The notes: generated by a model not told the origin, from the sequence alone. Shown: positions 8,678-17,461, counted from the first letter of the stretch. The stretch: 64,000 bases of DNA from Sphingomonas lenta (GCF_002288825.1 NZ_NSLI01000002.1:124001-188000), one strand, 5' to 3'. Numbers and translations: made by a program.

Positions 8678-10031
8678 CCTATGTCTGCTGCTGGCCGTCC
8701 CCGCCGCGGCTCAACAGGCCCCGGCTCCCGCCCAGCCTACGCCCTATCAGCGCGCCATCGCCGCCGGGTACAAGGCGGCGATGCTCTGCTCGGGCATCTT
8801 CAACGCCGGCCGGACGGAGGCGCAGGTCGCGGCCGACGAGCTTCGCGGCATCTATCCCGAGTATCAGGCGCTCGTCGCCGAGTTGCCTGCGAAGGTCGAT
8901 CATGCGGGCCGAACGGTGACCGTGGCATGGTCCGACACGCTGCCGCCCCGCCGAGCCCAATGGGTGCGGCAGCAGGGGTGCACGAACTTCCCGATCGGCG
9001 ACGCGGAGCTGACGGTCTCGACGGGCGGGCGCGACGGCCGGACCGCCGCCGGTCCGGACTCCCGCGCGTGGCCCATGGGTGATGCGGGCGTTCGGCCCCG
9101 CCCCTCGCCTGCGCTCGCCGCCACCGTCGACCGCGCCTTTGATCGCGCCACCTACGGCCAGAACTCGGAGACGGTCGGCGTCGTCGTGCTCCGCGACGGC
9201 AAGGTCGTGGCGGAGCGGTATCGCGACGGCTTCGGCCTCTACACCTCCAACCGCACCTGGTCCGTCGCCAAGAGCCTGGCCGGCGCGGTGCTCGGCGTCG
9301 CGCAGGCGCAGGGCGCGATCGACGTCGCCCAGCCCGCGCCCGTGCCGGAGTGGCAAAGCCTCGGCGACCCGCGCCGGCAGATCACTACCGACCAGCTGCT
9401 CCGCATGTCCTCCGGCCTCCACAGCGCCACCGCCGGCAACCGCACGGACGCGATTTACTTCGGCGGCACCGCCGTCACCGAGGAGGCGGTCGCCTGGCCG
9501 CTCGAGGTCCGGCCCGGCACGCGCTTCCGCTACGCCAACAACGACACGCTGCTCGCAGTTCGCGCGCTCCGGGCCAAGCTGGGCGAGGAGCGCCACCGCG
9601 ACTTCCCCGCCCGCGAGCTGTTCCTGAAGCTCGGCATGAACCACACCGTCGCCGAGACTGATTGGAAGGGCAACTACATCCTCTCCAGCCAGGTCTGGAG
9701 CACCGCGCGCGACCTCGCCCGCTTCGGCCAGTTCATGCTGCAGGACGGCGTCTGGCAGGAACGGCGCCTGCTCCCCGCCGGCTGGATGGCCGAGTCGCTT
9801 CGCCCGAGCGGTCCTCAGCCCGCTAGCGGCCCCGGCTACGGCCGCACGCTCTGGCTTTTCGGCCCGAAGCAGGGCCTGCCGGAGGGCAGCTACGCCGCCC
9901 AGGGCAACCGCGGCCAGTACGTGATGGTGATCCCCTCCGAACGCCTCGTCGTCGTCCGCCGCGGCGAGGACCCCGGCCCCGCCCGCTTCGACATCGCCAA
10001 GTTCACCGCGGACGTCCTCGCCGCCAAGTGA
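8661..10031 (+). CDS. exported serine hydrolase, beta-lactamase/class C fold
   Basis: 456-residue protein with a cleavable signal peptide (MRSVVSLCLLLAVPAAAQQ). It has a penicillin-recognising enzyme domain: catalytic Ser201-x-x-Lys204 in TWSVAKSL and Tyr291-Ala-Asn293 in RFRYANNDT. The third motif region is near QGNRGQYVMVIPSERLVVVRRG. About 150 residues precede the catalytic domain and contain two Cys, perhaps a disulfide. Such proteins are usually esterases, amidases or peptidases of the periplasm rather than true beta-lactamases. It overlaps rarA by 17 bases and the next gene by four (GTGA). Confidence 0.87.
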   Translation: MRSVVSLCLLLAVPAAAQQAPAPAQPTPYQRAIAAGYKAAMLCSGIFNAGRTEAQVAADELRGIYPEYQALVAELPAKVDHAGRTVTVAWSDTLPPRRAQWVRQQGCTNFPIGDAELTVSTGGRDGRTAAGPDSRAWPMGDAGVRPRPSPALAATVDRAFDRATYGQNSETVGVVVLRDGKVVAERYRDGFGLYTSNRTWSVAKSLAGAVLGVAQAQGAIDVAQPAPVPEWQSLGDPRRQITTDQLLRMSSGLHSATAGNRTDAIYFGGTAVTEEAVAWPLEVRPGTRFRYANNDTLLAVRALRAKLGEERHRDFPARELFLKLGMNHTVAETDWKGNYILSSQVWSTARDLARFGQFMLQDGVWQERRLLPAGWMAESLRPSGPQPASGPGYGRTLWLFGPKQGLPEGSYAAQGNRGQYVMVIPSERLVVVRRGEDPGPARFDIAKFTADVLAAK

Positions 10032-10873
10032 GGTTCACCCGCTTCGCCTGCTGGGATTGGTCGGGCGCGGCGGTCGAGCGCCCGCCGGGCCTCGCGCTGG
10101 CCGTCGCCGAGCGGGACGGTCCGCCGCGACTGATCGACCGCCGCTGGTCGCGCGAGGACGCGCTCGCCTGGCTGCGCGACGTCGCCCGCTCCGGCGAGCC
10201 GGTGCTGGTCGGCCTCGACCTCTCGCCTGCGCTGCCCTTCGCAGATCGCGGCGCATACTTTCCGGGCTGGCCCGACAGCCCGCCCGACGCCCGCGCGCTC
10301 TGGCGCTTGGTGGACGATCTCTCCGCCGACGATCCGCACCTCTCCGCCGCCGGCGTGCTCCGCCACCCCGAGATCGCCCGCCACTTCCGCCAGCACCGCT
10401 CGAAGGGAGACCGCTTCGGCGAGGGCCGCGGCCGGCTGCGTGCGACGGAGCGGGCGATGCCCGGCCTGCCGTCGAGCTGCTTCAATCTCGTCGGCGCCGC
10501 GCAGGTCGGCAAGTCGAGCCTGACCGGCATGCGCGTCCTGCACCGCCTCGACGGCGCGATCCCCGTCTGGCCCATCGACCCGCTCCCGCCGACCGGTCCC
10601 GTGATCGTCGAGATTTACCCTCGTCTCGCCGCGCTCGCCGCCCAAGTGGCCGGTGGCCGCAAGCTCCGTGACCCTGCAGCACTGGCGCAAGCGCTGGCCC
10701 GGCTCGGCAGTCCCGCGCCCGAGCTGCCCGCCCGCCTGACCGACCACGCCAGCGACGCCCTGCTTACCGCGGCTTGGCTGCGCGCCACCGCAGACCGCGC
10801 CGACCTCTGGGCCGTGCGCGATGCCGAGATCGCCCGAACCGAAGGCTGGACCTTCGGCGTCCCCTGGCGTTAG
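10028..10873 (+). CDS. DUF429-like predicted RNase H-fold protein
   Basis: 281-residue cytoplasmic protein with a GTG start overlapping the previous stop (GTGA). It has the layout of the DUF429/RNase H-like group: an early acidic strand CWDWSGA (Asp10), a second acidic strand LVGLDLSPALPF, and a late HASDALLTAAWLRA helix that would provide the last acidic residue. The middle contains the conserved-looking FRQHRSKGDRFGEGRGRLRATE. The activity is unknown; nuclease function is inferred only from the acidic residues. A tRNA-Thr gene follows 13 bases later. Confidence 0.6.
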   Translation: MRFTRFACWDWSGAAVERPPGLALAVAERDGPPRLIDRRWSREDALAWLRDVARSGEPVLVGLDLSPALPFADRGAYFPGWPDSPPDARALWRLVDDLSADDPHLSAAGVLRHPEIARHFRQHRSKGDRFGEGRGRLRATERAMPGLPSSCFNLVGAAQVGKSSLTGMRVLHRLDGAIPVWPIDPLPPTGPVIVEIYPRLAALAAQVAGGRKLRDPAALAQALARLGSPAPELPARLTDHASDALLTAAWLRATADRADLWAVRDAEIARTEGWTFGVPWR

Positions 10874-10886
10874 AGGCGCGAAGGAC

Positions 10887-10959
10887 GCCGGTTTAGCTCA
10901 GCTGGTAGAGCAGCGGTTTTGTAAACCGAAGGTCGCGGGTTCGATCCCTGCAACCGGCA
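10887..10959 (+). tRNA. tRNA-Thr (anticodon TGT)
   Basis: Cloverleaf with acceptor GCCGGTT/AACCGGC, D arm GCTC...GAGC, anticodon loop TTTGTAA (TGT, reads ACA/ACG) and T arm with GGTTCGATCC. The discriminator is A10959. The following bases are CCG, so the terminal CCA is not encoded and must be added after transcription. It lies between the DUF429-like gene and the convergent SDR gene. Confidence 0.95.
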
Positions 10960-10962
10960 CCG

Positions 10963-11805
10963 TCATCCTTCCAGGAAGTCCGCGCCCAGCGCCGCGTCGC
11001 GCCGGCGTTCTATCTCCTCCACGCGGTCGCGCAGGCGTTTGGTCAGCGTCTCGTACGCGAAGCGCCCGAGCGGCAGGTGGCGCGGCGGCCGGGGCTCTTC
11101 CGTTATGGCGACGATCGCCTCCGCCGCCCGCCTGGGGTCGCCCGGCTGCTTGCCGCTATAGCCCGACGTCAGGCTCAGCCGCGCGCCCGCGGTCTGCTGG
11201 TACGCGTCGATCATCACCGGCGTTTGGTGGAGCGACCGCCCCGCCCAGTCGGTGCGGAACGGCCCGGGCTCGACGCAAGTCACCTTGATGCCCAGCGGCT
11301 CGCCCTCGGCGGCGAGCGAGTCCGACCAACCCTCCACCGCGTGCTTACTCGCCGCGTAATAGCCTGAGCCCGGAAAACCGACGAGCCCCGCCACCGAGCT
11401 GATGTTGATCACGTGCCCGCCGCCCTGCGCCCGCATGTGCGGCAGCACCGCGCGGGTCAGCGCGAACAGCCCGAACACGTTGGCGTCGAACTGCGCGCGG
11501 ATCTCCTTCTCGACGCCCTCCTCGACCGACGACTGGTAGCCGTAGCCCGCGTTGTTCACGAGCACGTCCACGCGCCCGAACCGCTCGATCGCCTGCTCCA
11601 CCGCAGCCCGGACCTGCGCCGCGTCCGTCACGTCCAGCGCCAGCGCCAGCGCGCGCTCGCCGCCCTCCTCGGCCAGGTCCGCCACCCTGCCCGCGTCCCG
11701 CGCCGTCGCGACCACTCGGCCGCCCCGCGCCAGCGCCGCGCGCGCGATCTCCCGCCCGAAGCCGGTCGAGCAGCCGGTGATGAACCAGACGGGATTGGCT
11801 TGCAT
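10963..11805 (-). CDS. short-chain dehydrogenase/reductase
   Basis: 280-residue classical SDR. NAD(P) motif TGCSTGFG (10-17), NNAG (84-87), and the catalytic set Ser136/137 with Tyr150-x3-Lys154 (GYYAASKHAVEG). The ARDA after beta-2 hints at NADP preference. The long C-terminal part (QTAGARLSLTSGYSG...PLGRFAYETLTKRLRDRVEEIE) is typical of the oxidoreductases annotated as retinol dehydrogenase-like; the substrate is not predictable. I chose the ATG before QANPVWFITG. The gene ends four bases after the tRNA-Thr body. Confidence 0.88.
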   Translation of the reverse strand: MQANPVWFITGCSTGFGREIARAALARGGRVVATARDAGRVADLAEEGGERALALALDVTDAAQVRAAVEQAIERFGRVDVLVNNAGYGYQSSVEEGVEKEIRAQFDANVFGLFALTRAVLPHMRAQGGGHVINISSVAGLVGFPGSGYYAASKHAVEGWSDSLAAEGEPLGIKVTCVEPGPFRTDWAGRSLHQTPVMIDAYQQTAGARLSLTSGYSGKQPGDPRRAAEAIVAITEEPRPPRHLPLGRFAYETLTKRLRDRVEEIERRRDAALGADFLEG

Positions 11806-11878
11806 GAGGGGGCTCGCTCGGCTGAAGGGCTGATCCGTGTTGCAACCCCCCGTCGAACCCCCGCGTTCCGCCGCGCGA

Positions 11879-12574
11879 ATGATCAAGCTTGCCAGTTACA
11901 ACATGCGCAAGGGCATCGGGACCGATCGCCGCCGCAACCCCGAACGCACGCTGGAGGTCCTCCGTGAGATCGACGCCGACGTGGTCGCGCTGCAGGAGGC
12001 CGACCGCCGTTTCGGCCCGCGCGAGATGGTGCTCGACCACCATCTGCTCGACGAGCATAGCGACTGGAAAGCGGTGCCGCTGAACGTCCGCGAGCGGTCG
12101 ATGGGTTGGCATGGGAACGCCATCCTGGTGCGCAAGTCGGCGGAGATCGTGGACTGCGGCGCGATCCACCTCCCCGCGCTGGAGCCCCGCGGCGCGGTGG
12201 TCGCCGACGTGAAGCTAGGGGACGAGGTGCTGCGCGTCATCGGCATGCACCTCGACCTGTTGGGCCTGTGGCGTCGCCGCCAAGCGCACGCGATCCTCGC
12301 CCATCTCGCCGCCGCGTCCGAGCCGCGGCCGACCGTCATGATGGGCGACCTGAACGACTGGAGCGCCCGGTCGGGCTGCCTGCGCGACTTCGGGGCCAAG
12401 TTCCGCATCGCGCCGACCGGCCCCAGCTTCCACGCCCGCCGCCCCGTCGGCCGCCTCGACCGCATCATGATCAGCCCCGAACTGCAGCTGAAGGATTGCG
12501 GCGTCCACGCCAGCGCCGCCGCGCGCAAGGCGAGCGACCACCTTCCCGTCTGGGCGGTGGTAGAGCGCGCGTGA
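11879..12574 (+). CDS. endonuclease/exonuclease/phosphatase family protein
   Basis: 231-residue EEP-superfamily hydrolase. It shows the metal/active-site motifs SYNMRKG (Asn8), LQEAD (Glu40), a central IGMHLDLLG, GDLNDW, and the terminal SDHLPVW with the catalytic Asp-His. It has no signal peptide. Family members are DNA-repair nucleases or phosphodiesterases/phospholipases. The conserved start IKLASYNMR argues for the ATG at 11879; a GTG at 11837 would add 14 Pro/Arg-rich residues. It is divergent from the SDR and followed by a palindromic repeat and a patatin gene. Confidence 0.88.
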   Translation: MIKLASYNMRKGIGTDRRRNPERTLEVLREIDADVVALQEADRRFGPREMVLDHHLLDEHSDWKAVPLNVRERSMGWHGNAILVRKSAEIVDCGAIHLPALEPRGAVVADVKLGDEVLRVIGMHLDLLGLWRRRQAHAILAHLAAASEPRPTVMMGDLNDWSARSGCLRDFGAKFRIAPTGPSFHARRPVGRLDRIMISPELQLKDCGVHASAAARKASDHLPVWAVVERA

Positions 12575-12586
12575 CCCTTCTTCTGA

Positions 12587-12671
12587 CGTTCGCCCTGAGC
12601 TTGTCGAAGGACCGTCCTTCTTGCTGTCGGCGATGAGAAGAACAGTGCTTCGACAAGCTCAGCACGAACGG
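12587..12671. repeat. palindromic repeat, 'CGTTCGCCCTGAGCTTGTCGA' family, copy 2
   Basis: Left arm CGTTCGCCCTGAGCTTGTCG (from 12587) and an inverted right arm ending CTCAGCACGAACGG (12671) around a loop of about 35 bases. It is nearly identical to the element at 6200-6281, including the AGAAGAACAGTGCTT just before the right arm. It sits between the EEP-family gene and the patatin gene and ends 20 bases before the patatin start. Confidence 0.88.
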
Positions 12672-12691
12672 AATCAGGGGAGGGCCCGCTG

Positions 12692-14962
12692 ATGCGCGAG
12701 AAGGAACTCCGCCTGGCGCTCGTCTGCTACGGCGGCGTCAGCCTCGCCGTGTACATGCACGGCATCACCAAGGAGGTGTGGCACCTGGCCGCCGCCAGCC
12801 GCGCCTACGCCGAGGGCGTGGCCTGCGCGAACGGCTCGCGCCGCGTCTACGCCGACCTCCTCGCCGAGATCGAGCGGGCGGCCGGCGTCCGTCTCCGCGT
12901 GCTCGCCGACATCGTCGCGGGCGCGAGCGCGGGCGGCATCAACGGCGTGTTCCTCGCCCAGGCGGTCGCGACCGGCCAGTCGCTCGACCCGCTCACCGAC
13001 CTATGGCTCGACCACGCCGACGTCGAGTCGCTGATCGACCCGGAGGCCGCCCCCGCCGGGCGCTTCTCGCGCGTCTGGGCCATGCCGCTCGCCTGGCTCG
13101 CCGGGCGGCGCGGGACGGAGAACGCCGACCCCGCCGACGCCGCCACGCGCGACGAGGTCCGTGCCAAGATCTCGCACTTCGTCCGTTCCCGCTGGTTCGA
13201 GCCGCCGTTCGGGGGCAAGACGCTGACCGGCCTCGTCCTCGACGCGCTAGACGCGATGCGCGCGGGCGAGCGCGGTCCGCGCCTGTTGCCCGCCGACCAA
13301 CCGCTCGACCTGTTCGTCACCGTGACCGAGTTCCTCGGCCATCCCGAGCGGCTCCGCCTCCACTCGCCGCACGAGGTGGTCGAGACCGAGCACCGCCTCG
13401 TCATCGACTTCACCGATAATGGCGACCCGTGCGACACGCTCGCCCACCCCGCCGAGCTGACCTTCGCCGCGCGCGCGACGTCCAGCTTCCCCGGCGCGTT
13501 CCCGCCTTTTACGGTCACCGAGCTCGACGGGGTGCTCGCCGCACGTGAGGCGAGCTGGGCGGGCCGCCGCTCCTTCCTGCGCCGCGTACTCCCGCGCCAG
13601 ACGGCGGCGAACGCGCTCGACACCGCGGTGCTGATCGACGGCTCCGTCCTCGCCAACGCGCCTTTCGGCCCGGCGATGGCCGCACTCAAGGACCGCCCCG
13701 CCCGCCGCGAGGTCGACCGCCGCTTCGTCTATATCGACCCCTCGCCCGGCATCGACCTGCGCGTCTCGCGGGCCGAAGGCCCGCCCGGTTTCTTCCAGAC
13801 CATCCTCGGCGCGCTGAGCGACCTGCCCCGCGCCCAGCCAATCCGCGACAATCTGGAGGCCATCGCCGCCCGCTCCGCCCGGATCGAGACGATGCGCGCG
13901 ATGGTCGACGCACTCCGCACCCGCGTCGACGCCGAGGTCGAGCGGCTGTTCGGCCGCACCTTCTTCCTCGACCGCCCCACGCCCGCGCGCCTCGTCGCGT
14001 GGCGTCGCCGCGCCCAGATCGGCAGCATGGCCGCAGCCGGCTACGCCCACGCCGCCTACGGCCTGCTCAAGATCACCGCGCTCGCCGATCAGCTCACCGA
14101 GCTGCTCGCGGGCGTCATGGGCGACGCGCGCGAGGAACGCCGCACCGTCATCCGCACCGCGATCGCGCGCTGGCTCGACGCGCGGGGAGTCGCCGCCGAT
14201 CCGGAGGGCGAGACCGCCGTCGACTTCTTCCGCCGCTTCGACTGGAGCTTCCGCGTCCGCCGCCTGCGCCTGCTCGCGCGCCGCCTGGCCGAGGCGGAGA
14301 CTGCAGGTGAGACGCCCGGCCTGCCCGAGCTGCGCAAGGCCATCTACGACTCGCTCGGCCCCTATCTCGACGGGCAGCGTCCGCGCGCGCATCGCCAGCT
14401 CCGCCGCGACATCCGCCGCATGCGCGAGGACGCGGGTCCGGTGCTCGACCGGCTCGCCCAGTCGCTCGACCTCGCCCGGCTCGACGCCGAAACCGACGAG
14501 CGCCTGTCCGCCGCGCTCGCGCTCCTCCCCCGCGAGACGCGCCGCCAGCTGCTCCTCGCCTATCTCGGCTTTCCCTACTTCGACACCGCCACGCTCCCGC
14601 TGCTCCAGGGCGAGGGGCTGGACGAGTTCGACCCGATCAAGGTCGACCGCATCTCGCCGGAGGACGCGCGCTCGGTGCGCGAAGGCGGAGCGGCGGCGAC
14701 GCTCAAGGGCATCCAGTTCGGCACGTTCGGCGCCTTCTTCTCGCGCGCATACCGCGAAAACGACTATCTCTGGGGCCGCCTCCACGGCGCGGAGCGGATG
14801 ATCGACATCGCCGTCTCGGCGCTGCCGCCCGGCCAGCACCTCGCCCCCGGCCGTGTCGCCGCGATCAAGCGCGATGCGTTCCTTGCCATCCTGGCGGAGG
14901 AGGAACCTCGCCTGACCGCCATCCCGTCGCTGTTCGAGAGCCTGCGTCGGGAGATAGGCTGA
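12692..14962 (+). CDS. patatin-like phospholipase, long form with DUF3376-type C-terminus
   Basis: 756-residue acyl hydrolase. The N-terminal patatin domain begins LRLALVCYGGVSLAVYMHGITKEVWHL. The nucleophile elbow is G77-A-S79-A-G81 and the catalytic Asp lies in LIDGSVLANAPF (about 310). The second half is Arg-rich and alpha-helical and matches the long bacterial patatin-like proteins with a DUF3376 region. There is no signal peptide, so it is likely cytoplasmic or membrane-associated. Related proteins cleave phospholipid acyl chains. It is monocistronic here, flanked by repeats on both sides. Confidence 0.88.
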   Translation: MREKELRLALVCYGGVSLAVYMHGITKEVWHLAAASRAYAEGVACANGSRRVYADLLAEIERAAGVRLRVLADIVAGASAGGINGVFLAQAVATGQSLDPLTDLWLDHADVESLIDPEAAPAGRFSRVWAMPLAWLAGRRGTENADPADAATRDEVRAKISHFVRSRWFEPPFGGKTLTGLVLDALDAMRAGERGPRLLPADQPLDLFVTVTEFLGHPERLRLHSPHEVVETEHRLVIDFTDNGDPCDTLAHPAELTFAARATSSFPGAFPPFTVTELDGVLAAREASWAGRRSFLRRVLPRQTAANALDTAVLIDGSVLANAPFGPAMAALKDRPARREVDRRFVYIDPSPGIDLRVSRAEGPPGFFQTILGALSDLPRAQPIRDNLEAIAARSARIETMRAMVDALRTRVDAEVERLFGRTFFLDRPTPARLVAWRRRAQIGSMAAAGYAHAAYGLLKITALADQLTELLAGVMGDAREERRTVIRTAIARWLDARGVAADPEGETAVDFFRRFDWSFRVRRLRLLARRLAEAETAGETPGLPELRKAIYDSLGPYLDGQRPRAHRQLRRDIRRMREDAGPVLDRLAQSLDLARLDAETDERLSAALALLPRETRRQLLLAYLGFPYFDTATLPLLQGEGLDEFDPIKVDRISPEDARSVREGGAAATLKGIQFGTFGAFFSRAYRENDYLWGRLHGAERMIDIAVSALPPGQHLAPGRVAAIKRDAFLAILAEEEPRLTAIPSLFESLRREIG

Positions 14963-14964
14963 CC

Positions 14965-15102
14965 CACCCTTCTCCCCCTGGGAGAGGGGCAAGCTGCGCA
15001 GCAGCGCGGGGTGAGGGTGACGCGCACACGAGCCCGATCACCCTCACCCCTCGTCCGCTACGCGGCCTCGCCCCTCTCCCGGTGGGAGAGGGGTAGAAGG
15101 TG
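14965..15102. repeat. intergenic inverted repeat, 'ACCCTTCTCCC...GGGAGAGGGG' family
   Basis: Long imperfect inverted repeat directly after the patatin stop. The left half runs ACCCTTCTCCCCC...GTGAGGGTGA; the right half runs TCACCCTCACCCC...GGGAGAGGGGTAGAAGGT and is roughly its reverse complement. Each half also holds a small CTCCC/GGGAG hairpin. This type of element is widespread between proteobacterial genes. It separates patatin from lapA. Confidence 0.8.
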
Positions 15103-15134
15103 ACAACCCGCCGCCCCCGCGCTACCCCTCCCTC

Positions 15135-15413
15135 ATGCGGTTCCTGCAAACGCTCTTCTGGTGCCTCCTCGCCTTCGTGGCCGCGCTCTTCACCTACGGC
15201 AACTGGACCAGCGTGCCGATCAAGCTGTGGAGCAACATCGTCGCAGACGTGAACCTGCCTTTCCTGCTGCTGCTCACCTTTCTTATCGGCTTCGTCCCCG
15301 CGGCGCTCTGGGGCTCGACCGTGCGCTACCGCCTGCGCCAGCGCCTGACCCAGGCCGAGCGCGCCGCCTACTCGCCCGTCACGCGCCCCGCGCCCACGGA
15401 GCCGCAGCCGTGA
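15135..15413 (+). CDS. lapA: LapA-domain (DUF1049) inner-membrane protein
   Basis: 92-residue protein with two transmembrane helices (about 4-22 and 42-63) and a basic cytoplasmic tail (STVRYRLRQRLTQAERAAY). This is the LapA/DUF1049 layout, including the N-W-T...P-I motif (GNWTSVPIKLW). LapA, with LapB, helps control lipopolysaccharide synthesis in E. coli; the role here is by analogy and no lapB is adjacent. Its stop overlaps the GTG of pyrF (GTGA), so the two are co-translated. Confidence 0.82.
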   Translation: MRFLQTLFWCLLAFVAALFTYGNWTSVPIKLWSNIVADVNLPFLLLLTFLIGFVPAALWGSTVRYRLRQRLTQAERAAYSPVTRPAPTEPQP

Positions 15414-16084
15414 GCAGCCGCATCTACGTCGCGCTAGACCTGCCCAGGCTCGACGACGCCCGCGCGCTCGCGACCCGCGTTCGCCACCATGTCGGCGGCC
15501 TGAAGCTCGGGCTCGAGTTCTTCTGCGCCAATGGTCCCGCGGGCGTGCACGCCATGGCCGAGCTCGGCCTGCCGATCTTCCTCGACCTCAAGCTCCACGA
15601 CATCCCCAACACCGTCGCCAAGGCGGTGCAGTCGCTGGCGTCGCTGGAGCCGGCGGTCCTCACCGTCCACGCCGCGGGCGGCCGCGCCATGATGGAGGAC
15701 GCCAAGGCCGCCGCCCCGACGGGGACGAAGGTTGTCGCCGTCACGATGCTCACCAGCCTCGACGAGCGGGACCTGGCCGACACGGGCGTCGCGGGCTCCG
15801 CGCACGACCACGTCGTCCGCCTCGCCGAGCTGGCGCAGGAAGCCGGGATCGACGGCATCGTCTGCTCCGGCGCGGAGGTCGTCGCGGCCAAGGCGTCCTG
15901 GCGCGATGGCTTCTTCGTCGTCCCCGGCGTCCGCCCCGTGAACGGCGCCGCGGGCGACCAGAAGCGCGTCGTCACGCCGCGCCAGGCGGCGGACGCGGGT
16001 GCGTCGATCCTGGTGGTCGGACGCCCGATCACCCAGGCGGACGACCCCGACGGCGCCGCGCGCGCGATCGCGGGGACGCTATAG
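15410..16084 (+). CDS. pyrF: orotidine-5'-phosphate decarboxylase
   Basis: 224-residue PyrF, the last step of UMP synthesis. The signature DLKLHDIPNT holds the catalytic Asp59, Lys61 and Asp64; a C-terminal phosphate-binding VVGRPITQADDPDGAA is present. The GTG start overlaps the lapA stop, and the conserved start SSRIYVALD supports it. The gene ends in a 6-base tail-to-tail overlap with the P-loop protein on the other strand. Confidence 0.95.
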   Translation: MSSRIYVALDLPRLDDARALATRVRHHVGGLKLGLEFFCANGPAGVHAMAELGLPIFLDLKLHDIPNTVAKAVQSLASLEPAVLTVHAAGGRAMMEDAKAAAPTGTKVVAVTMLTSLDERDLADTGVAGSAHDHVVRLAELAQEAGIDGIVCSGAEVVAAKASWRDGFFVVPGVRPVNGAAGDQKRVVTPRQAADAGASILVVGRPITQADDPDGAARAIAGTL

Positions 16085-16603
16085 CGCTTCGGCGAACGCC
16101 CGCACCTCGCGCCGCGAGCGGAGCTGGATCACTTGGTCCCACCTGCCCGCCAGCCGCTCCAGCGTCTTCGGCCGCTGCACCCGCCGGAACGTCGCGACAT
16201 AGTGCAGGAAGGTCCAGTCCAGCCGCTCGGGGCAACCCGGCCCCATGTCGGACCGGACGCGCCCGCGGGCGAGCGCCACCCGCTTCAGCACGCGCCACAC
16301 ACATAAGCCGGTGGGCAGGTCAAGCCATATGATCACGTCCGCCCGCGCCGCCCGCCTCGCCAGGCCCGCCCCGTAGTTGCCGTCGATCACCCACCGTTCG
16401 CGCGCGATCAGCGCGTCTTCCGCCGCCCGCCACTCGTCGTCGGGCGGCTCGACCCAGCCAGGCCGCCAATGCTCCTTGTCGAGGTGGACGAGAGGCAGCC
16501 CTGTCCGCAAGGCTATGATGCGCGACAGCGTCGACTTGCCCGCGCCCGGCGAGCCGACCACGGCGATACGCCGCGCCCCACGCACGTCCGCGATCCTCGC
16601 CAT
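16079..16603 (-). CDS. P-loop kinase-like protein (topology-modulation/FlaR-like)
   Basis: 174-residue ATP-binding protein. Walker A is GSPGAGKST (17-25); the following LVHLDKEHWRPGW and WVIDGNYGAGLARRAARADVIIWLDLP match the adenylate-kinase-like family often annotated as DNA topology modulation protein. The substrate is unknown. The start is the ATG before ARIADVRGARRIAVVG, with GGGAATGG just upstream; the frame extends further but into sequence overlapping the trpF promoter. It is divergent from trpF. Confidence 0.8.
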   Translation of the reverse strand: MARIADVRGARRIAVVGSPGAGKSTLSRIIALRTGLPLVHLDKEHWRPGWVEPPDDEWRAAEDALIARERWVIDGNYGAGLARRAARADVIIWLDLPTGLCVWRVLKRVALARGRVRSDMGPGCPERLDWTFLHYVATFRRVQRPKTLERLAGRWDQVIQLRSRREVRAFAEAL

Positions 16604-16642
16604 GCCATTCCCTTTCGCGCGATCCCGCGCCATTAGCGCCGC

Positions 16643-17281
16643 ATGCCCGCCACCGCCAAGATCTGCGGCCTCAGCACGCCCGAGACGCTCGACGCCGCCG
16701 TCGCGGGCGGGGCTAGCCATGTCGGCTTAGTGTTCTTCCCGCCGTCGCCGCGCGACCTGAGCTTCGATCGCGCCGCCGGTCTCGCCGGCCGCGTGCCGAG
16801 CCATGTCGCCCGCGTCGGTGTCTTCGTCGACCCTGACGACGCGCTGCTCGACCAGGCGGCCGCCGCCGGCCGCCTCCAAGCGCTCCAGCTGCACTCCACC
16901 TCGCCCGACCGTGTCGCCGCGATCCGCGCCCGCACGCGGCTCGAGACCTGGGCCGCCGTGCCCATCCGCACCCGCACCGACCTCGACGGGGCGCGCGCGT
17001 TCGCCGGCGCGGCCGACCGTCTCCTCTACGACGCTAAAACGCCGCCCGGCTCGGCGCTGCCCGGCGGCATGGGCCTGCGCTTCGACTGGGCGCTGCTCGA
17101 CGGCTTCCGCCACCCGCTCCCCTGGGCGCTGTCCGGCGGGCTCGACCCGGCCAACGTCGCGGAGGCGATCCGCCGCACGGGCGCGAAGCTGGTCGACGTG
17201 TCCTCGGGCGTGGAGACCGCGCCGGGGATCAAGGATGCATGGAAGATCGCGACGTTCCTGAAAGCGGTGCGCGCCGCCTAA
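16643..17281 (+). CDS. trpF: phosphoribosylanthranilate isomerase
   Basis: 212-residue TrpF, the third step of tryptophan synthesis from anthranilate. The (beta/alpha)8 barrel begins KICGL with catalytic Cys8; the general acid lies in LLYDAK (Asp130). Phosphate-binding ends are ALSGGLDPANV and DVSSGVE. It is separated from trpB by 180 bases that contain a REP-like doublet but no gene, so trpF and trpB may or may not share a transcript. Confidence 0.95.
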   Translation: MPATAKICGLSTPETLDAAVAGGASHVGLVFFPPSPRDLSFDRAAGLAGRVPSHVARVGVFVDPDDALLDQAAAAGRLQALQLHSTSPDRVAAIRARTRLETWAAVPIRTRTDLDGARAFAGAADRLLYDAKTPPGSALPGGMGLRFDWALLDGFRHPLPWALSGGLDPANVAEAIRRTGAKLVDVSSGVETAPGIKDAWKIATFLKAVRAA

Positions 17282-17289
17282 CCTTCTTC

Positions 17290-17424
17290 CGTCACCCCGG
17301 ACTTGTTCCGGGGTCCATCGTTGTCCGGGCGATCTGGTCGCGTGTGCGTGGACGGACAGCGGTGCGCGCTCTTCGAAGCCTGCGCGCCCACCACGATGGA
17401 CCCCGGAACAAGTCCGGGGTGACG
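17290..17424. repeat. REP-like doublet, copy B (trpF-trpB spacer)
   Basis: Full-length 135-base member: left arm CGTCACCCCGGACTTGTTCC... (17290-17320) and a perfect inverted right arm (17394-17424), each arm a hairpin of its own. It occupies most of the trpF-trpB gap, where a strong RNA stem could dampen read-through or protect the upstream mRNA. Confidence 0.9.
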
Positions 17425-17461
17425 GTTCGGTTAGCAACCGGCCGTCTCGACACTCGCCCGC

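Noticed and set aside
8661..10031. True class C beta-lactamase
   Set aside because: SxxK and YxN are present, but the long extra N-terminal domain and lack of a clear KTG fit the broader serine hydrolase group better.
13247..14992. 581-residue antisense frame over the patatin gene
   Set aside because: Shadow of GC-rich codon usage; Arg/Glu/Gly-rich, no motif, and it begins inside an intergenic repeat.
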